From Actinernus sp. WN-2022 (Eukaryota; Cnidaria; Anthozoa; Actiniaria; Actinernidae): a stretch of DNA of 64,000 nucleotides. Below the pieces are notes generated by a model, which worked only from the letters and a program-made list of their open reading frames with translations, was not told the DNA's origin and did no database searches. Position 1 is the stretch's first letter; each line of letters begins with the position of its first letter. Below, in pieces: positions 41,622 to 51,573 of this stretch. Made by a program: the position numbers and the translations under genes. The stretch spans positions 186,001 to 250,000 of the forward strand of contig JAOWCC010000028.1 of NCBI GenBank assembly GCA_030867875.1, read 5' to 3'.

Positions 41622-42377
41622 GTTTGTCTCGTACCGGACAGGTAAAGACTAAAGGGCTCCGAAAAGTAACGGGAAATTAAAGAGGTGTAATGTCGTTACA
41701 CGTCAACAATAGGAGCGGCAAACCATCCTTCGTTAGGAAAAGCCGTCAGTTTTTATCTCTTTTGCTTCTCACAGCGGTTAAAATAATCTTATCAACTGAT
41801 AAAGCGTATTGTGTGAATTTAACAACTTGTAAACTATGTCAAACTCCGAATACTAGCCATTTGCGAACTTCATATTCTTTGAGTTTCGGTAACAAAGCTT
41901 TAGATCATTTCGCATATGGCTGTTTCCTAATCTTTTGTTCTTTTTGTTTTGAAATGGGGAAGAGGTATTCATTCTTATTTCCGTTCAGCTCAGTTCCAGG
42001 ATGAATGGACAACAGGCACAGGGCTTGGAACGGCTTCATTAAAAAAGTTCAAGCAGTGATACTCACACGTCCGGCGGAAAAAAGTATTTCAGTCTGTTGT
42101 ATCCGAAACTCAGCAGTTGCGTCAGTACAGCCGGTGTACCAGCGATTTCGCCCCTCCGTGATTTCGCCCCCTGGCGAAATCGCTGTGACACCGGGTATGT
42201 ATATAGCTGTACTGAATCTGTAAACCTGCGCGTGCCGTATATCAGAGTACAGAGCAAGTAATCTGGACGATATTTTGGGCATTGCCGTCAACTTGCATCG
42301 ACTTACGTTGGGTGGCCAAACGGTAAAAAGCTTGCGTCGACTTGCGTACGAATTTGAGCTTGATCAAATCAACGCAA
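41622..42377. other. Upstream region of DUF3987-like gene
   Basis: Contains the putative promoter and a palindromic GCGATTTCGCC... GGCGAAATCGC pair at 42130-42185. Repeated GTCGACTTGCG-type words lie at 42286-42345. No gene is supported, although two plus-strand ORFs of 72-104 codons occur. Confidence 0.4.
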
Positions 42378-42883
42378 CAGGGGCACCTAACGAGAGTTTT
42401 CGCTAAAATGCTTTAATATACCATTATATTACTTCTAAAGCACTTTTAACGCAACCTAAATGAATTTCAAACTGCGCTGGTAAGCTTTCATTGTCATTCC
42501 GAAATGTTTAGGTGTGGCAGAGGCCGTGACGAAAACTGAAAATGTTAGGCAACCTTTTTCTCAGAATCTTAGCTTTCACTGATTAGACCGAAACTTCTAG
42601 GGACTGTAAATTGGTTGTCGAATCTGACAGGGGAAAAACTTGCATCCGATCGAAATTCTCAAGTGTCAACAAGGTGTTTCGAAATACTCCGCATTCACTA
42701 ACATCTTATTTTCAATTTTCTCTTTATCCGCCGATGTTCCGAAAATTGTAGCCCAAAATATATGTACTCGCAAATTTAAGAAACTTCCGAAAATTTTAGC
42801 CTACGTTTTCCAATTAAAGAAAAGTATAAACAAAATTTTTCATCCGAACAGATATTTAGCCGAAAGTGGCAGATGGGTGCCCC
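42378..42883. mobile_element. About 500-bp MITE with AGGGGCACC ends
   Basis: Left AGGGGCACCTAACGAGAG then TTTTCGCTAAAAT. The right end is the inverted equivalent (TATTTAGCCGAAAGTGG, GGGTGCCCCT). The 101-codon ORF within it is not supported as a gene. Confidence 0.7.
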
Positions 42884-43335
42884 TGACGCAAGCTGTCCAT
42901 GCAAGTGGGTGGCCAAACAAAACACAAGTTGGAGATTTGTGCTGACTTGCGAGTCCATTTGGCGAGGTCTGAAATCAAGAAATGTGTCTTAGCTTGTCTT
43001 AATCTTAACTTTGAACTCTTTCGGGAAATTGGAATTCTAAGCCGATGGTTTATAAAGTATTGTTCTCGTCAAAACCTATTGTGGCTCATAAGTTCCACTG
43101 TTGTAACTACGCTCCAAAGCTGAAGATACTTCGGGTTTGCCGTTCCAACTTAACTTTAAAACACTTTTGAGTTCATTTTCAAAAAGTCCTGTGCTAGATT
43201 TTGAAGATGAAAGAACCACCATTATGATGCACTGATTTTCAAAACGGTACTGCCAAAATAGTATCTTTCTGCACTTTAAAACCACGAACTTTTACACATT
43301 TCATGAGTCATACACAAAATGAAATCACCTTCTTT
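42884..43335. other. Intergenic, no gene seen
   Basis: Has GGCCAAACAAAACAC and ACTTGCGAGTCC words that partly mirror 42280-42350, so a larger old inverted pair may enclose the MITE. Confidence 0.35.
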
Positions 43336-43647
43336 TTACTTAAAAACAATCTGAGTTAAAACATCCTTTGCTGCAAATATTGCGGGGATGTTTAATATAC
43401 ACGTTCCCCCGATTTCGAAGTCTGTAAGGTTAATTTTCGCTGTATCTTTTTTAGGTTGAATTTGTAGAGCTAGTTTTCTCTTCATTACCCGCCATATTCG
43501 AATGCACACAATGTCCCTAATGACCTGCGGCCTGACTCCGCAACAGGTGTTCGAGGAAAGTAGGTTGAACACTAATTTAATTTGCAAGCCTATTGTTTTT
43601 GTTAAAGTGTCTTCAAATGAAGTGTTAAAGCTACGATCAGCTGCCAT
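43336..43647 (-). CDS. Hypothetical ORF (103 aa)
   Basis: Reads MAADRSFNTSFEDTLTKTIG and ends IFAAKDVLTQIVFK. It contains a basic stretch (WRVMKRKLALQIQPKK). The composition is plausible for protein, but there is no recognised domain and no splice support. It could be a chance ORF. Confidence 0.2.
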   Translation of the reverse strand: MAADRSFNTSFEDTLTKTIGLQIKLVFNLLSSNTCCGVRPQVIRDIVCIRIWRVMKRKLALQIQPKKDTAKINLTDFEIGGTCILNIPAIFAAKDVLTQIVFK

Positions 43648-44164
43648 CTGAAATTTAGATCGAAATAAACCGGCGTTCAGCGGGTTTCGCTAATGACAGA
43701 ACAGAACGGTTAAGTAAAGCACGGAGTTAATTCACGCAAAATCGCTTAGACATGGATATCGAACGAAATGATCAGCCCAAGCCATGCAAACAGAAATCGA
43801 CATGGATACTCGAACCGGGCCCACTTGGTGTTAGTTTTCTAATCAGAGAGCAAATAACTCTAAAGACGATTTTATTTAAACCAAATGACACCGTCCCATG
43901 TTTCACAAAAGCACGTATGCGTACTTGAGTTTATGAGAGTCCAAGTCTTGCATGATAATGTTCACGTTCATGTTCGTTTGATCGAGGCTTTTATAGATTT
44001 AGATTCAAATTGAGTTCCAAATGATTTACGCGCACTGGAAAACTAGAACATTGGAACTGGCTCAGTGCACAATAGTTAGTGTCATTGATCTTGGAGCGTT
44101 GTTTGTTATTCTGCATGTTGCCCGCGCGTTCTAAATTCAGAATGTCATGGTGCTTTTACCATAT
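43648..44164. other. Intergenic, nothing recognised
   Basis: Mixed sequence with no ORF, repeat pair or RNA gene visible. Confidence 0.4.
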
Positions 44165-44682
44165 TAGGGACTTTAAGCAACCAGGACGGCAATGCGACGG
44201 GACGTAGAAAAGGGTTTTCTCCCGAAATTTGGTGTGTACTATTTCCCTTGTTCGCCTTGAATTGTTTTTCACAACCAGATTTTCGAAAAACATGATGAGT
44301 CAGAGTTTCGTTCACGCCGAACGAAAAACGGATTAATTGTTTTACTTTCTTTTAAATCTGTTTTCCATATCGATGTAAAGCCATCGCAAACAGTTTGCGA
44401 TGGCTTGATTGCTGGTTGCGATGTGACCGAGTTAATGGCATACAGTTTATGTTGCGTTTGCGATGAGTCGCCAACGGATCGCAAACAATACGTAAAGATA
44501 GAACCAGTTCTATCATTGCGTATTATTTGCGACCGTATGCGATCCATCGCAACGCAACGTAAACTGTATTCCCATTAACTCGGTCACATCGCAAACATAG
44601 TGTAAAGGATGTGATGTAAAGTCACGTGGTAAGCTGTAGTGCTAAATGTGCACGCCCTACGAGGGAAAGAGAAAAAATCTCT

Positions 44683-44755
44683 GACCCAAGTGGGACTCGA
44701 ACCCAACGACCTCCAGGTTACATGTCTGGCGCTCTAACAACTGAGCTATCAAGTC
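44683..44755 (-). tRNA. tRNA-Thr(UGU)-like gene, unit 1, degenerate
   Basis: The minus strand fits a 73-nt cloverleaf. The acceptor GACTTGA pairs with TTGGGTC (three wobbles). The D arm is TAGCTCAGTTGTTAGAGC. The anticodon stem CCAGA/CCTGG has one A-C mismatch and the loop CATGTAA has anticodon UGU. The T arm GTTGGG-TTCGAGT-CCCAC has one extra T. Position 33 is A instead of the near-universal U, so decoding is doubtful. Box A (TAGCTCAGTTG) and box B (GGGTTCGAGTCCC) are good, and a T6 pol III terminator follows the 3' end by a few bases. It may be a transcribed pseudo-tRNA. Confidence 0.6.
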
Positions 44756-44945
44756 AGATGAGAGCAATCGTGGGTATTGGTGCGTTTTATGGTCACGGCG
44801 ATTATATATGTATATGTAGTTATGATAGGAAATCATGTTTGCCGCGTAGCACTATATAGTAAGTGTAAAGGATGTGATGTAAAGTCACGTGGTAAGCTGT
44901 AGTGCTAAATGTGCACGCCCTACGAGGGAAAGAGAAAAAATCTCT

Positions 44946-45018
44946 GACCCAAGTGGGACTCGAACCCAACGACCTCCAGGTTACATGTCTGGCGCTCTAA
45001 CAACTGAGCTATCAAGTC
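44946..45018 (-). tRNA. tRNA-Thr(UGU)-like, unit 2
   Basis: Identical to unit 1. Confidence 0.6.
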
Positions 45019-45208
45019 AGATGAGAGCAATCGTGGGTATTGGTGCGTTTTATGGTCACGGCGATTATATATGTATATGTAGTTATGATAGGAAATCATG
45101 TTTGCCGCGTAGCACTATATAGTAAGTGTAAAGGATGTGATGTAAAGTCACGTGGTAAGCTGTAGTGCTAAATGTGCACGCCCTACGAGGGAAAGAGAAA
45201 AAATCTCT

Positions 45209-45281
45209 GACCCAAGTGGGACTCGAACCCAACGACCTCCAGGTTACATGTCTGGCGCTCTAACAACTGAGCTATCAAGTC
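45209..45281 (-). tRNA. tRNA-Thr(UGU)-like, unit 3
   Basis: Identical to unit 1. Confidence 0.6.
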
Positions 45282-45471
45282 AGATGAGAGCAATCGTGGG
45301 TATTGGTGCGTTTTATGGTCACGGCGATTATATATGTATATGTAGTTATGATAGGAAATCATGTTTGCCGCGTAGCACTATATAGTAAGTGTAAAGGATG
45401 TGATGTAAAGTCACGTGGTAAGCTGTAGTGCTAAATGTGCACGCCCTACGAGGGAAAGAGAAAAAATCTCT

Positions 45472-45544
45472 GACCCAAGTGGGACTCGAACCCAACGACC
45501 TCCAGGTTACATGTCTGGCGCTCTAACAACTGAGCTATCAAGTC
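45472..45544 (-). tRNA. tRNA-Thr(UGU)-like, unit 4
   Basis: Identical to unit 1. Confidence 0.6.
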
Positions 45545-45734
45545 AGATGAGAGCAATCGTGGGTATTGGTGCGTTTTATGGTCACGGCGATTATATATGT
45601 ATATGTAGTTATGATAGGAAATCATGTTTGCCGCGTAGCACTATATAGTAAGTGTAAAGGATGTGATGTAAAGTCACGTGGTAAGCTGTAGTGCTAAATG
45701 TGCACGCCCTACGAGGGAAAGAGAAAAAATCTCT

Positions 45735-45807
45735 GACCCAAGTGGGACTCGAACCCAACGACCTCCAGGTTACATGTCTGGCGCTCTAACAACTGAGCTA
45801 TCAAGTC
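45735..45807 (-). tRNA. tRNA-Thr(UGU)-like, unit 5
   Basis: Identical to unit 1. Confidence 0.6.
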
Positions 45808-45997
45808 AGATGAGAGCAATCGTGGGTATTGGTGCGTTTTATGGTCACGGCGATTATATATGTATATGTAGTTATGATAGGAAATCATGTTTGCCGCGTA
45901 GCACTATATAGTAAGTGTAAAGGATGTGATGTAAAGTCACGTGGTAAGCTGTAGTGCTAAATGTGCACGCCCTACGAGGGAAAGAGAAAAAATCTCT

Positions 45998-46070
45998 GAC
46001 CCAAGTGGGACTCGAACCCAACGACCTCCAGGTTACATGTCTGGCGCTCTAACAACTGAGCTATCAAGTC
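45998..46070 (-). tRNA. tRNA-Thr(UGU)-like, unit 6
   Basis: Identical to unit 1. Confidence 0.6.
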
Positions 46071-46260
46071 AGATGAGAGCAATCGTGGGTATTGGTGCGT
46101 TTTATGGTCACGGCGATTATATATGTATATGTAGTTATGATAGGAAATCATGTTTGCCGCGTAGCACTATATAGTAAGTGTAAAGGATGTGATGTAAAGT
46201 CACGTGGTAAGCTGTAGTGCTAAATGTGCACGCCCTACGAGGGAAAGAGAAAAAATCTCT

Positions 46261-46333
46261 GACCCAAGTGGGACTCGAACCCAACGACCTCCAGGTTACA
46301 TGTCTGGCGCTCTAACAACTGAGCTATCAAGTC
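46261..46333 (-). tRNA. tRNA-Thr(UGU)-like, unit 7
   Basis: Identical to unit 1; the unit then ends in the palindromic junction at about 46450. Confidence 0.6.
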
Positions 46334-46764
46334 AGATGAGAGCAATCGTGGGTATTGGTGCGTTTTATGGTCACGGCGATTATATATGTATATGTAGTTA
46401 TGATAGGAAATCATGTTTGCCGCGTAGCACTATATAGTAAGTGTAAAGGATCCTTTACACTTACTATATAGTGCTACGCGGCAAACATGATTTCCTATCA
46501 TAACTACATACACATCGCAAACAGTTTGCGATCAAGCCATCGCAAACTGTTTGCGACTGTTTGCGATGGCAAAAACACAACGTGAAAACCATACGTTTTA
46601 CGTTCCATAGAGAACGCGAACGTCAAAAAGTAAATCACTCCGTCTTTCGTTCGGCGAAAATTTGGATGTGAAAATTAATTAAAGGCGAATAAAGGAAAAG
46701 GAAAAAACAAATTTCCGGAGAAAACACTTTTCTGTGTCCCGTCGTCATTGCCGTTAAGACCTAA

Positions 46765-47130
46765 TCCCCTGAATGTAGAGCCGCACCAGAGGCGCAGCGA
46801 AGCAAGAAATATCTATACGTATAACAGCAATAATAAATTGTGTGCGATGCGAAGTTTAGCATATAATTGTACTCTGTGCGTTTTGGAATCCGCCCAAGTG
46901 TACACGTGTTGTTTGGTATGTCAATTGGTGTTATTCGTTGTAGTGTGTTATATGTTAAGCTAGTTGCGTAATATGCTTTGTTTAAGGAGTATATAAGCAG
47001 GTAATTAGAGTTAGTTCGTTCTCCGGGTCGCGTGTCCAGCACTTCTACAGTTTACATTATTGTATTGTAGAATTATTCTTTATAATAATAATTCGCAGTG
47101 CTGGTCTACCGCGGCACATGCAATATTCTC
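46765..47130 (+). other. Possible solo LTR or promoter fragment
   Basis: A TATA box (GTATATAAGCAGG near 46989) is followed by AGTTAGTTCGTTCTCCGGGTCGCGTGT, a T-rich stretch and TTTATAATAATAATTC. The layout resembles an LTR U3-R-U5, but I could not identify bounding TG/CA or a duplication. Two overlapping ORFs (46748-46963 plus, 46761-47042 minus) are not supported. Confidence 0.3.
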
Positions 47131-47383
47131 CACACTGTGTCTGTCTTGTTAGTTATTGGAAGGGTAAAATAGCACAGAAAGCCGCCGATACTGCAGATCT
47201 AAATGAGTCAAAGTACAAATTTTACGAGTTATACCTTGTCAGGAGCCCATTACCACTTGAACTTGTATAGTACTAACATACAGACAGTCATATAAACGCC
47301 TGTAAAATTTCCCGACTTTGCGAGCCTGTAGCTTCGCTCCCATACTGATCATTAACGGCATCAAAACGAGTCTAGTCTTAGGG
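47131..47383. other. Short stretch without gene
   Basis: No ORF, exon or repeat recognised. Confidence 0.4.
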
Positions 47384-47700
47384 GCCATTCACACTAGTCC
47401 ATTTTAGGCAATCTCTTTATGTAGGACGACACGATTTTTTTACCAAAAATACAATAGAATACAACACAATACAATTCAATACAACAATAGAACGCAACAC
47501 AATACAATACAATAGAAAACAATTTGGTAGCAATTCGTGTCGTCCTACATGAAGGGACGGCCCCATTTTAGATCGATCGATCCGAGTCCGCAATGAACAG
47601 ATCATTCACACTGAGAGATGGGCTCACTAGATCGATCTCCGATCGGTCACAGATCGTTCAGCGAGTGTTCACACTTGCCACATATTTGGCTTTAGATCGA
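47384..47700. mobile_element. Nested MITEs with TTCACACT and TAGGACGACACGA arms
   Basis: The inner hairpin 47417-47558 has TTATGTAGGACGACACGA and TCGTGTCGTCCTACATGAA arms enclosing an (ACAAT)n tract. The outer sequence has repeated TTCACACT and GATCGATC words on both sides. Confidence 0.6.
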
Positions 47701-47789
47701 TCTCGGATAATTGTGAAATTCTTGTTATTTTTTGGTTTTATACCCCTTCCCATCAATCGCTTTTAGATGCAATGAGTTCGACCAAAAGT

Positions 47790-48200
47790 AGTAAAAATAG
47801 GATAACTTAAAAAGTATTTGGAATATAGACAATTAAATTAACTGAGAGATCGACAAATGACTGTCTCGGCAGAGCATCTAGTAAGACTCTGGCCACCCTT
47901 TTCTGAAGTGATAAGACTGTCCAGTTTATCTTTGTTACAGAAGTCCATACTGCACTACAGTAAGGGTTTAATCATAGCATTGTAAAATATCAAGACACGT
48001 TCCTTAAATGGAAGATGCGACTTAATGTTCTTAAGGATACCGATTCGTTTAATTAGATATCTTTTAACAAAGGTTCTCTGTATAATCAGTAGTTTAAGTT
48101 CAGTTTCTCATCAAAATCTAGGCCTGGCAGTTTTGCGTATTCTACCTGCTCTACTTTACTACCATTTGTATAAACATCAAAAGATTGATTAACACTGGCG
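47790..48200 (-). pseudogene. Non-LTR retrotransposon fragment, C-terminal RT region
   Basis: The minus strand reads, over several frames, VEQVEYAKLPGLDFDEKLNL, then KERVLIFYNAMIKP, PYCSAVWTSVTKIN and VLSLQKRVARVLLDA. This is the usual order at the end of LINE reverse transcriptases (LLGV-DEKL, NSLI-P-YCS-VW, L-KLQ-RAAR). Several stops and frameshifts are present. Confidence 0.75.
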
Positions 48201-48231
48201 AGTGAAGTTAACGCGAAAGCGTTTCAAGTAA

Positions 48232-48741
48232 CTAGCAAAGTTTTAGTTTTTGAACTCCTGGCACTCCTGGCACTCCTGGCACTCCTGGCACTCCTGGCAC
48301 TCCTGGCACTCCTGGCACTCCTGGCACTCCTGGCACTCCTGGCACTCCTGGCACTCCTGGCACTCCTGGCACTCCTGGCACTCCTGGCACTCCTGGCACT
48401 CCTGGCACTCCTGGCACTCCTGGCACTCCTGGCACTCCTGGCACTCCTGGCACTCCTGGCACTCCTGGCACTCCTGGCACTCCTGGCACTCCTGGCACTC
48501 CTGGCACTCCTGGCACTCCTGGCACTCCTGGCACTCCTGGCACTCCTGGCACTCCTGGCACTCCTGGCACTCCTGGCACTCCTGGCACTCCTGGCACTCC
48601 TGGCACTCCTGGCACTCCTGGCAGTACTAGCAGTGGTAATTGTTGGCAGATGGCCGCGACTGGGGAGGCGAGGAGGGAGGCTGGGGCTGCATGCCTGTCA
48701 GCGCGGCTGAGGAACTTCTCCACACGCGCCACTGACGCCAT
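48232..48741 (-). CDS. ORF with long Gly-Val-Pro repeat (169 aa)
   Basis: Starts [20 protein letters not shown] (then [20 protein letters not shown]). About 41 GVP triplets follow, encoded by the 9-bp minisatellite, and the end is VQKLKLC. GVP fits the Gly-X-Y collagen pattern. The ATG is six bases after the stop of the upstream ORF. It may be a gene disturbed by repeat expansion or a chance ORF over a minisatellite. Confidence 0.3.
   Translation of the reverse strand: MASVARVEKFLSRADRHAAPASLLASPVAAICQQLPLLVLPGVPGVPGVPGVPGVPGVPGVPGVPGVPGVPGVPGVPGVPGVPGVPGVPGVPGVPGVPGVPGVPGVPGVPGVPGVPGVPGVPGVPGVPGVPGVPGVPGVPGVPGVPGVPGVPGVPGVPGVPGVQKLKLC
48252..48621. repeat. 9-bp minisatellite (CTGGCACTC)n, about 41 copies
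   Basis: Uninterrupted copies apart from the first (GAACTC) and last (GCAGTACT). Because the unit is a multiple of three, it is open in several frames, giving Gly-Val-Pro on the minus strand and Trp-His-Ser on the plus strand. Confidence 0.98.
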
Positions 48742-49048
48742 TATCTTCTAATAATCTTTGTCGACCAGCAAGGACACGAGGTACGCCTTGAACTCCTGCA
48801 TTGGCTTGGTGATCTGCATGCTCTCGCACGGTCTCGTGAACGCGGGCGTAGTAGAGCGCCTTGTCGTGTTTCACCAAGTGGGCGACCAGGCTTAATTGCT
48901 CTGCGAGGGCGAGCGCTTCGTATTTGTCGAAGTCCTCTATGCACCTGAAGGCAACAATGATGTGAACGAGGGCTGTTGATACTTTTCTATCACCTTGAGG
49001 CGCTCTTGAATGTACAATATCGTAAACTGCAGCTTTAGATTTATGACA
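48698..49048 (-). pseudogene. GC-rich unidentified coding fragment
   Basis: An open frame of about 116 codons without an ATG reads AVYDIVHSRAPQGDRKVSTA, then LVHIIVAFRCIEDFDKYEAL and ALAEQLSLVAHLVKHDKALY. Near 48825 a better protein-like reading moves to another frame (MQITKPMQEFKAYLVSLLVD, then KDY) and stops at TAG 48748-48750. That implies one frameshift. Composition is clearly GC-richer than its surroundings. I recognise no family. The tight spacing to the next ORF looks like a compact viral or bacterial gene pair. Confidence 0.4.
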
Positions 49049-49637
49049 TTAGCACCTTTCTTCTACTGTATTTCTGCACTTTTGATTAACATAACAATAA
49101 TAATAAAGTATTTATTCCGTTGGTAAACATATCAATAGTTACAGTAATTATACAATCATAGGTACTTATTGGCTGAGTGGAAAGGCTGGACGGGAAAATA
49201 TTTGGCTCGAAGTCATGACGTACAAAATGACCGAGAGTCAATCAATAGTTTTTTATCATCTGACCATATTTTTTTGTAGAACAAACCGCAAAACAGCAAG
49301 AAAAAATTGTGCCAGCCCTCATCACGTGACTTTTGTAAATGGTTTTGAAAAGAAAGGGCGTGCGGGGCCGTACGGGTCAACGGGTGCATCTGGGTCCATA
49401 GCAGAAACTGTAGCCGTGGGCTCCGTCGAAGCCTTTGCTGCTTTCGGTACTTTCGCCAAAGAAGCAACCTCTCTGGTTCACGATGCTTTAACGAATGTAA
49501 GTGAGGTTGCTGGTATTTATACCGTACTCGTTGTAAAAGCTTCTTTCTTTAATTGGGTTCTCTGTGGAATATATCCGCGCGAGGAATGAACAACAATAGA
49601 CTGCTGGTCAACTCTGCTTGCAGACTCGGATGTTAAG
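49049..49637. other. Region with MITE relative, upstream of exon
   Basis: 49150-49250 resembles the MITE at 4692-4840 (GGCTGAGTGG, GGGAAAATATTTGGCTCG, AAGTCATGACGTAC). A 124-codon plus ORF (49215-49589) and its antisense have no motif. CpG-containing sequence before 49638 may be the promoter of the next exon. Confidence 0.45.
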
Positions 49638-49726
49638 ATGGCGGACGCGTACGAGTTATTTCGACGTTTGAGTGCTGGGCAAAATTTGATAGAAAAACTT
49701 ACAAAGAAGGTCTAGAAAAGTTCAAG
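49638..49726 (+). pseudogene. Likely DDX52 first exon with one-base break
   Basis: ATGGCGGACGCG begins MADAYELFRRLSAG, which resembles the N-terminus of the DEAD-box RNA helicase DDX52/Rok1 (FRRL-AG-KFD). The next codons continue the similarity only in another frame (KFDRKTYKEGLEKFK), so one base is missing in GGGCAAAATTT at about 49678-49682. The exon ends AAG|GTGAGT. Downstream exons were not found. It may be a sequencing error, a decayed duplicate or a relic exon. Confidence 0.5.
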
Positions 49727-49828
49727 GTGAGTGTTTATTGTTCCATTGATATGTCATAGTTATTTTGGCGTTTTGAGAGTAGTTTGGCGTGCTACAAACT
49801 ACGATTGTGACTAAAGGTCAAAGCCAAA

Positions 49829-51452
49829 AGGTAGCTGGTTCACACTTGTGACATAAGCATAATCATAAAAAAAATCATACTTGTAACATACATGTAAGCA
49901 TAGGAAAAGCAACATATGCAGCCGCACTATGTGCTAAATTGATCACCACAGCTGCCTGGAAATGCTTATGTTTACGTCACCCGGTTCACACAGAAGATAC
50001 ATCTGTCTGTCTGTCTGTCTTTGAAAGCCCCGCACCCCCCCCCCCCCCCCCTTCGGGCAGTACCGGGGCATTCACTTTTTTGTCAAGTGAAAGTCAGTGA
50101 ACGCCTCAGCCCCTGGGGACAATGTAAGAGGTGAACTCCCTGGTCCCTGAGGAAAAAGTGAAATGTGAACTCCCTCGCTCTTGAATTTATAGTGAATACA
50201 CTAGAATACGATTGATGAACGAGCAACAATTTATTTCACGTTTTTTTCAGTTTATACAAGTTCCTTCTTACAATTCTCTATTCTCTTTTGACAGCCTAAT
50301 AGGTAAAAAAACGCAAGCCTGCACATTGAAACACTGCACACGTTGTACCTGCTATGACATATATTATCAACAATAGAGCGCAAATACTATATCCATGAAA
50401 TAAAATAATTGCTACTGTTTAATAGTTTTTATTTAGTGACTTTTAGTATAACTAACAGGGTTTCATGACCACACTTCACTGTGTATTAATGCTGGTCTTG
50501 GCTGTCCCATATTATATGGTAAGTTTCCTTATTAAATGGTAAAAAAGTGCACAAGCTCTATCCCATGAGTATCAGCAGTTCTCAGCCAGTGCGACTCTTT
50601 GAAAGTACTTGAAAATACGAAAATGTCAGCAACATTTCAGGCAACCAAAATAACCCCATATACCTACTTGTGTTTATGAGAATATTATTGTCATAGCTAA
50701 TCCCACTGTGCTGCATCTCTATGTCATCGTTCTTTGAATATACTTGCAAATACAAAAATGGATTTAAATGTGCTAAAAAAGAGTTTGCGATGGGCAAAAA
50801 AATAGCACCTCCATTGTTTTGGCAACAACTGCCTTCTTCAACTTGTCTCTCCAGACTTTGCAAAGCATATATGGTTCAGTCGTTCAGATTAGTTTTAAAT
50901 TTTAGTTACTCTACAGCTAAGCTCTACAAAGAGTGATGGTTCGCTCGTGTTGGCTCGTGGCGTGAAAATCAACCGCTGACCAGAAGTGAAAACCAACCGC
51001 TCCGCTGGCCAGAAGTGAAAAACAACTGCTGACCAGAAGTGACTCCTCCGCTTATGTCGGCACGGCGCACGATGCAAAGCTGTGAAAGGAAGTGTATCTC
51101 CCACCTACCAGGGCGCTCAAACGGTGTGAATTACACATGTGAAAGTCCCCGCTTTGCCCCGGTAAAGCCCGAAAGGGGGGGGGGGGGGGGGTGCGGGGCT
51201 TTCAAATGACTCATGCATTATGCTTATGCTGATGCTTATGTTGCCCGGTTCTTACCTTAAGTTTATTCTTATGCTTACATGTATGTTGTCTGGTTCACAC
51301 TTGTGACATAACAACATAAACATAAGAAAAAGGAATGAGTTCCTTTTTCTTATACTTTAATATGCTTAGGTCATGCCGGTTCACACTTCTTTTTCTTATG
51401 ACTTGTTAATAATATGCTTATATGCTTATGTCACAAGTGTGAACTAGCCTTA
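49829..51452. mobile_element. MITE with TTCACACTTGTGACATAAGC ends, containing nested element
   Basis: The left end AAGGTAGCTGGTTCACACTT and the right end AAGTGTGAACTAGCCTT are inverted repeats. ATGCTTATG-type words are enriched on both sides. It is split by a second element at 50020-51206. Confidence 0.7.
50020..51206. mobile_element. Nested 1.2-kb element with G/C-tract ends
   Basis: The ends TTTGAAAGCCCCGCACCC and GGGTGCGGGGCTTTCAAA are exact inverted repeats next to C16 and G18 tracts, followed by CGGGCAGTACCGGGGC and its counterpart. A (CTGT)n microsatellite adjoins the left end. Inside are short repeats of GACCAGAAGTGA (50977-51045) and ORFs with no motif. Confidence 0.8.
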
Positions 51453-51459
51453 ACTACAG

Positions 51460-51565
51460 TGTAGTCATGCAGTTAGATTTTTTTCTATCTAGTAATTTTT
51501 TTCTAACTACATGTAGTTATTTTTTTGGTAACTACAATGTAGTTATTTTTTTCTAACTGGGTTTA
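51460..51565. repeat. Short tandem repeat of TAGTTATTTTTTTCTAACTAC type
   Basis: Four imperfect units of about 28 bp. Confidence 0.7.
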
Positions 51566-51573
51566 GAGTCCTT

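Larger units (their letters stand above)
44613..46449. repeat. Seven 263-bp tandem units with tRNA-like genes
   Basis: Exactly 263 bp apart and, as far as I can read, identical. Each has AAGTCACGTGGTAAGCTGTA, the tRNA-like sequence, TTATATATGTATATGTAGTT and ATCATGTTTGCCGCGTAGCA. The identical 77-codon ORFs on the plus strand are by-products. Confidence 0.95.
44165..46764. mobile_element. Fold-back element carrying a tRNA-like array
   Basis: The outer arms run over about 150-200 bp. Left: GGGACTTTAAG...GACGGCAATG, then ACGGGACGTAGAAAAGGGTT. The reverse complement of the right end reads GGTCTTAACGGCAATGACGA, then CGGGACACAGAAAAGTG. Inner arms are rich in CATCGCAAACAGTTTGCGATG palindromes (44370-44600 and 46510-46580). 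The centre is the 263-bp tandem array. The outer end resembles a family common in corals. No transposase is present. Confidence 0.8.

Noticed and set aside
44626..46437. Seven identical 77-codon ORFs MVSCSAKCARPTREREKISD
   Set aside because: They run antisense through the tRNA-like sequence and repeat only because the 263-bp unit repeats.
48250..48630. 126-codon Trp-His-Ser repeat ORF
   Set aside because: A by-product of a 9-bp minisatellite with no sequence outside the repeat.
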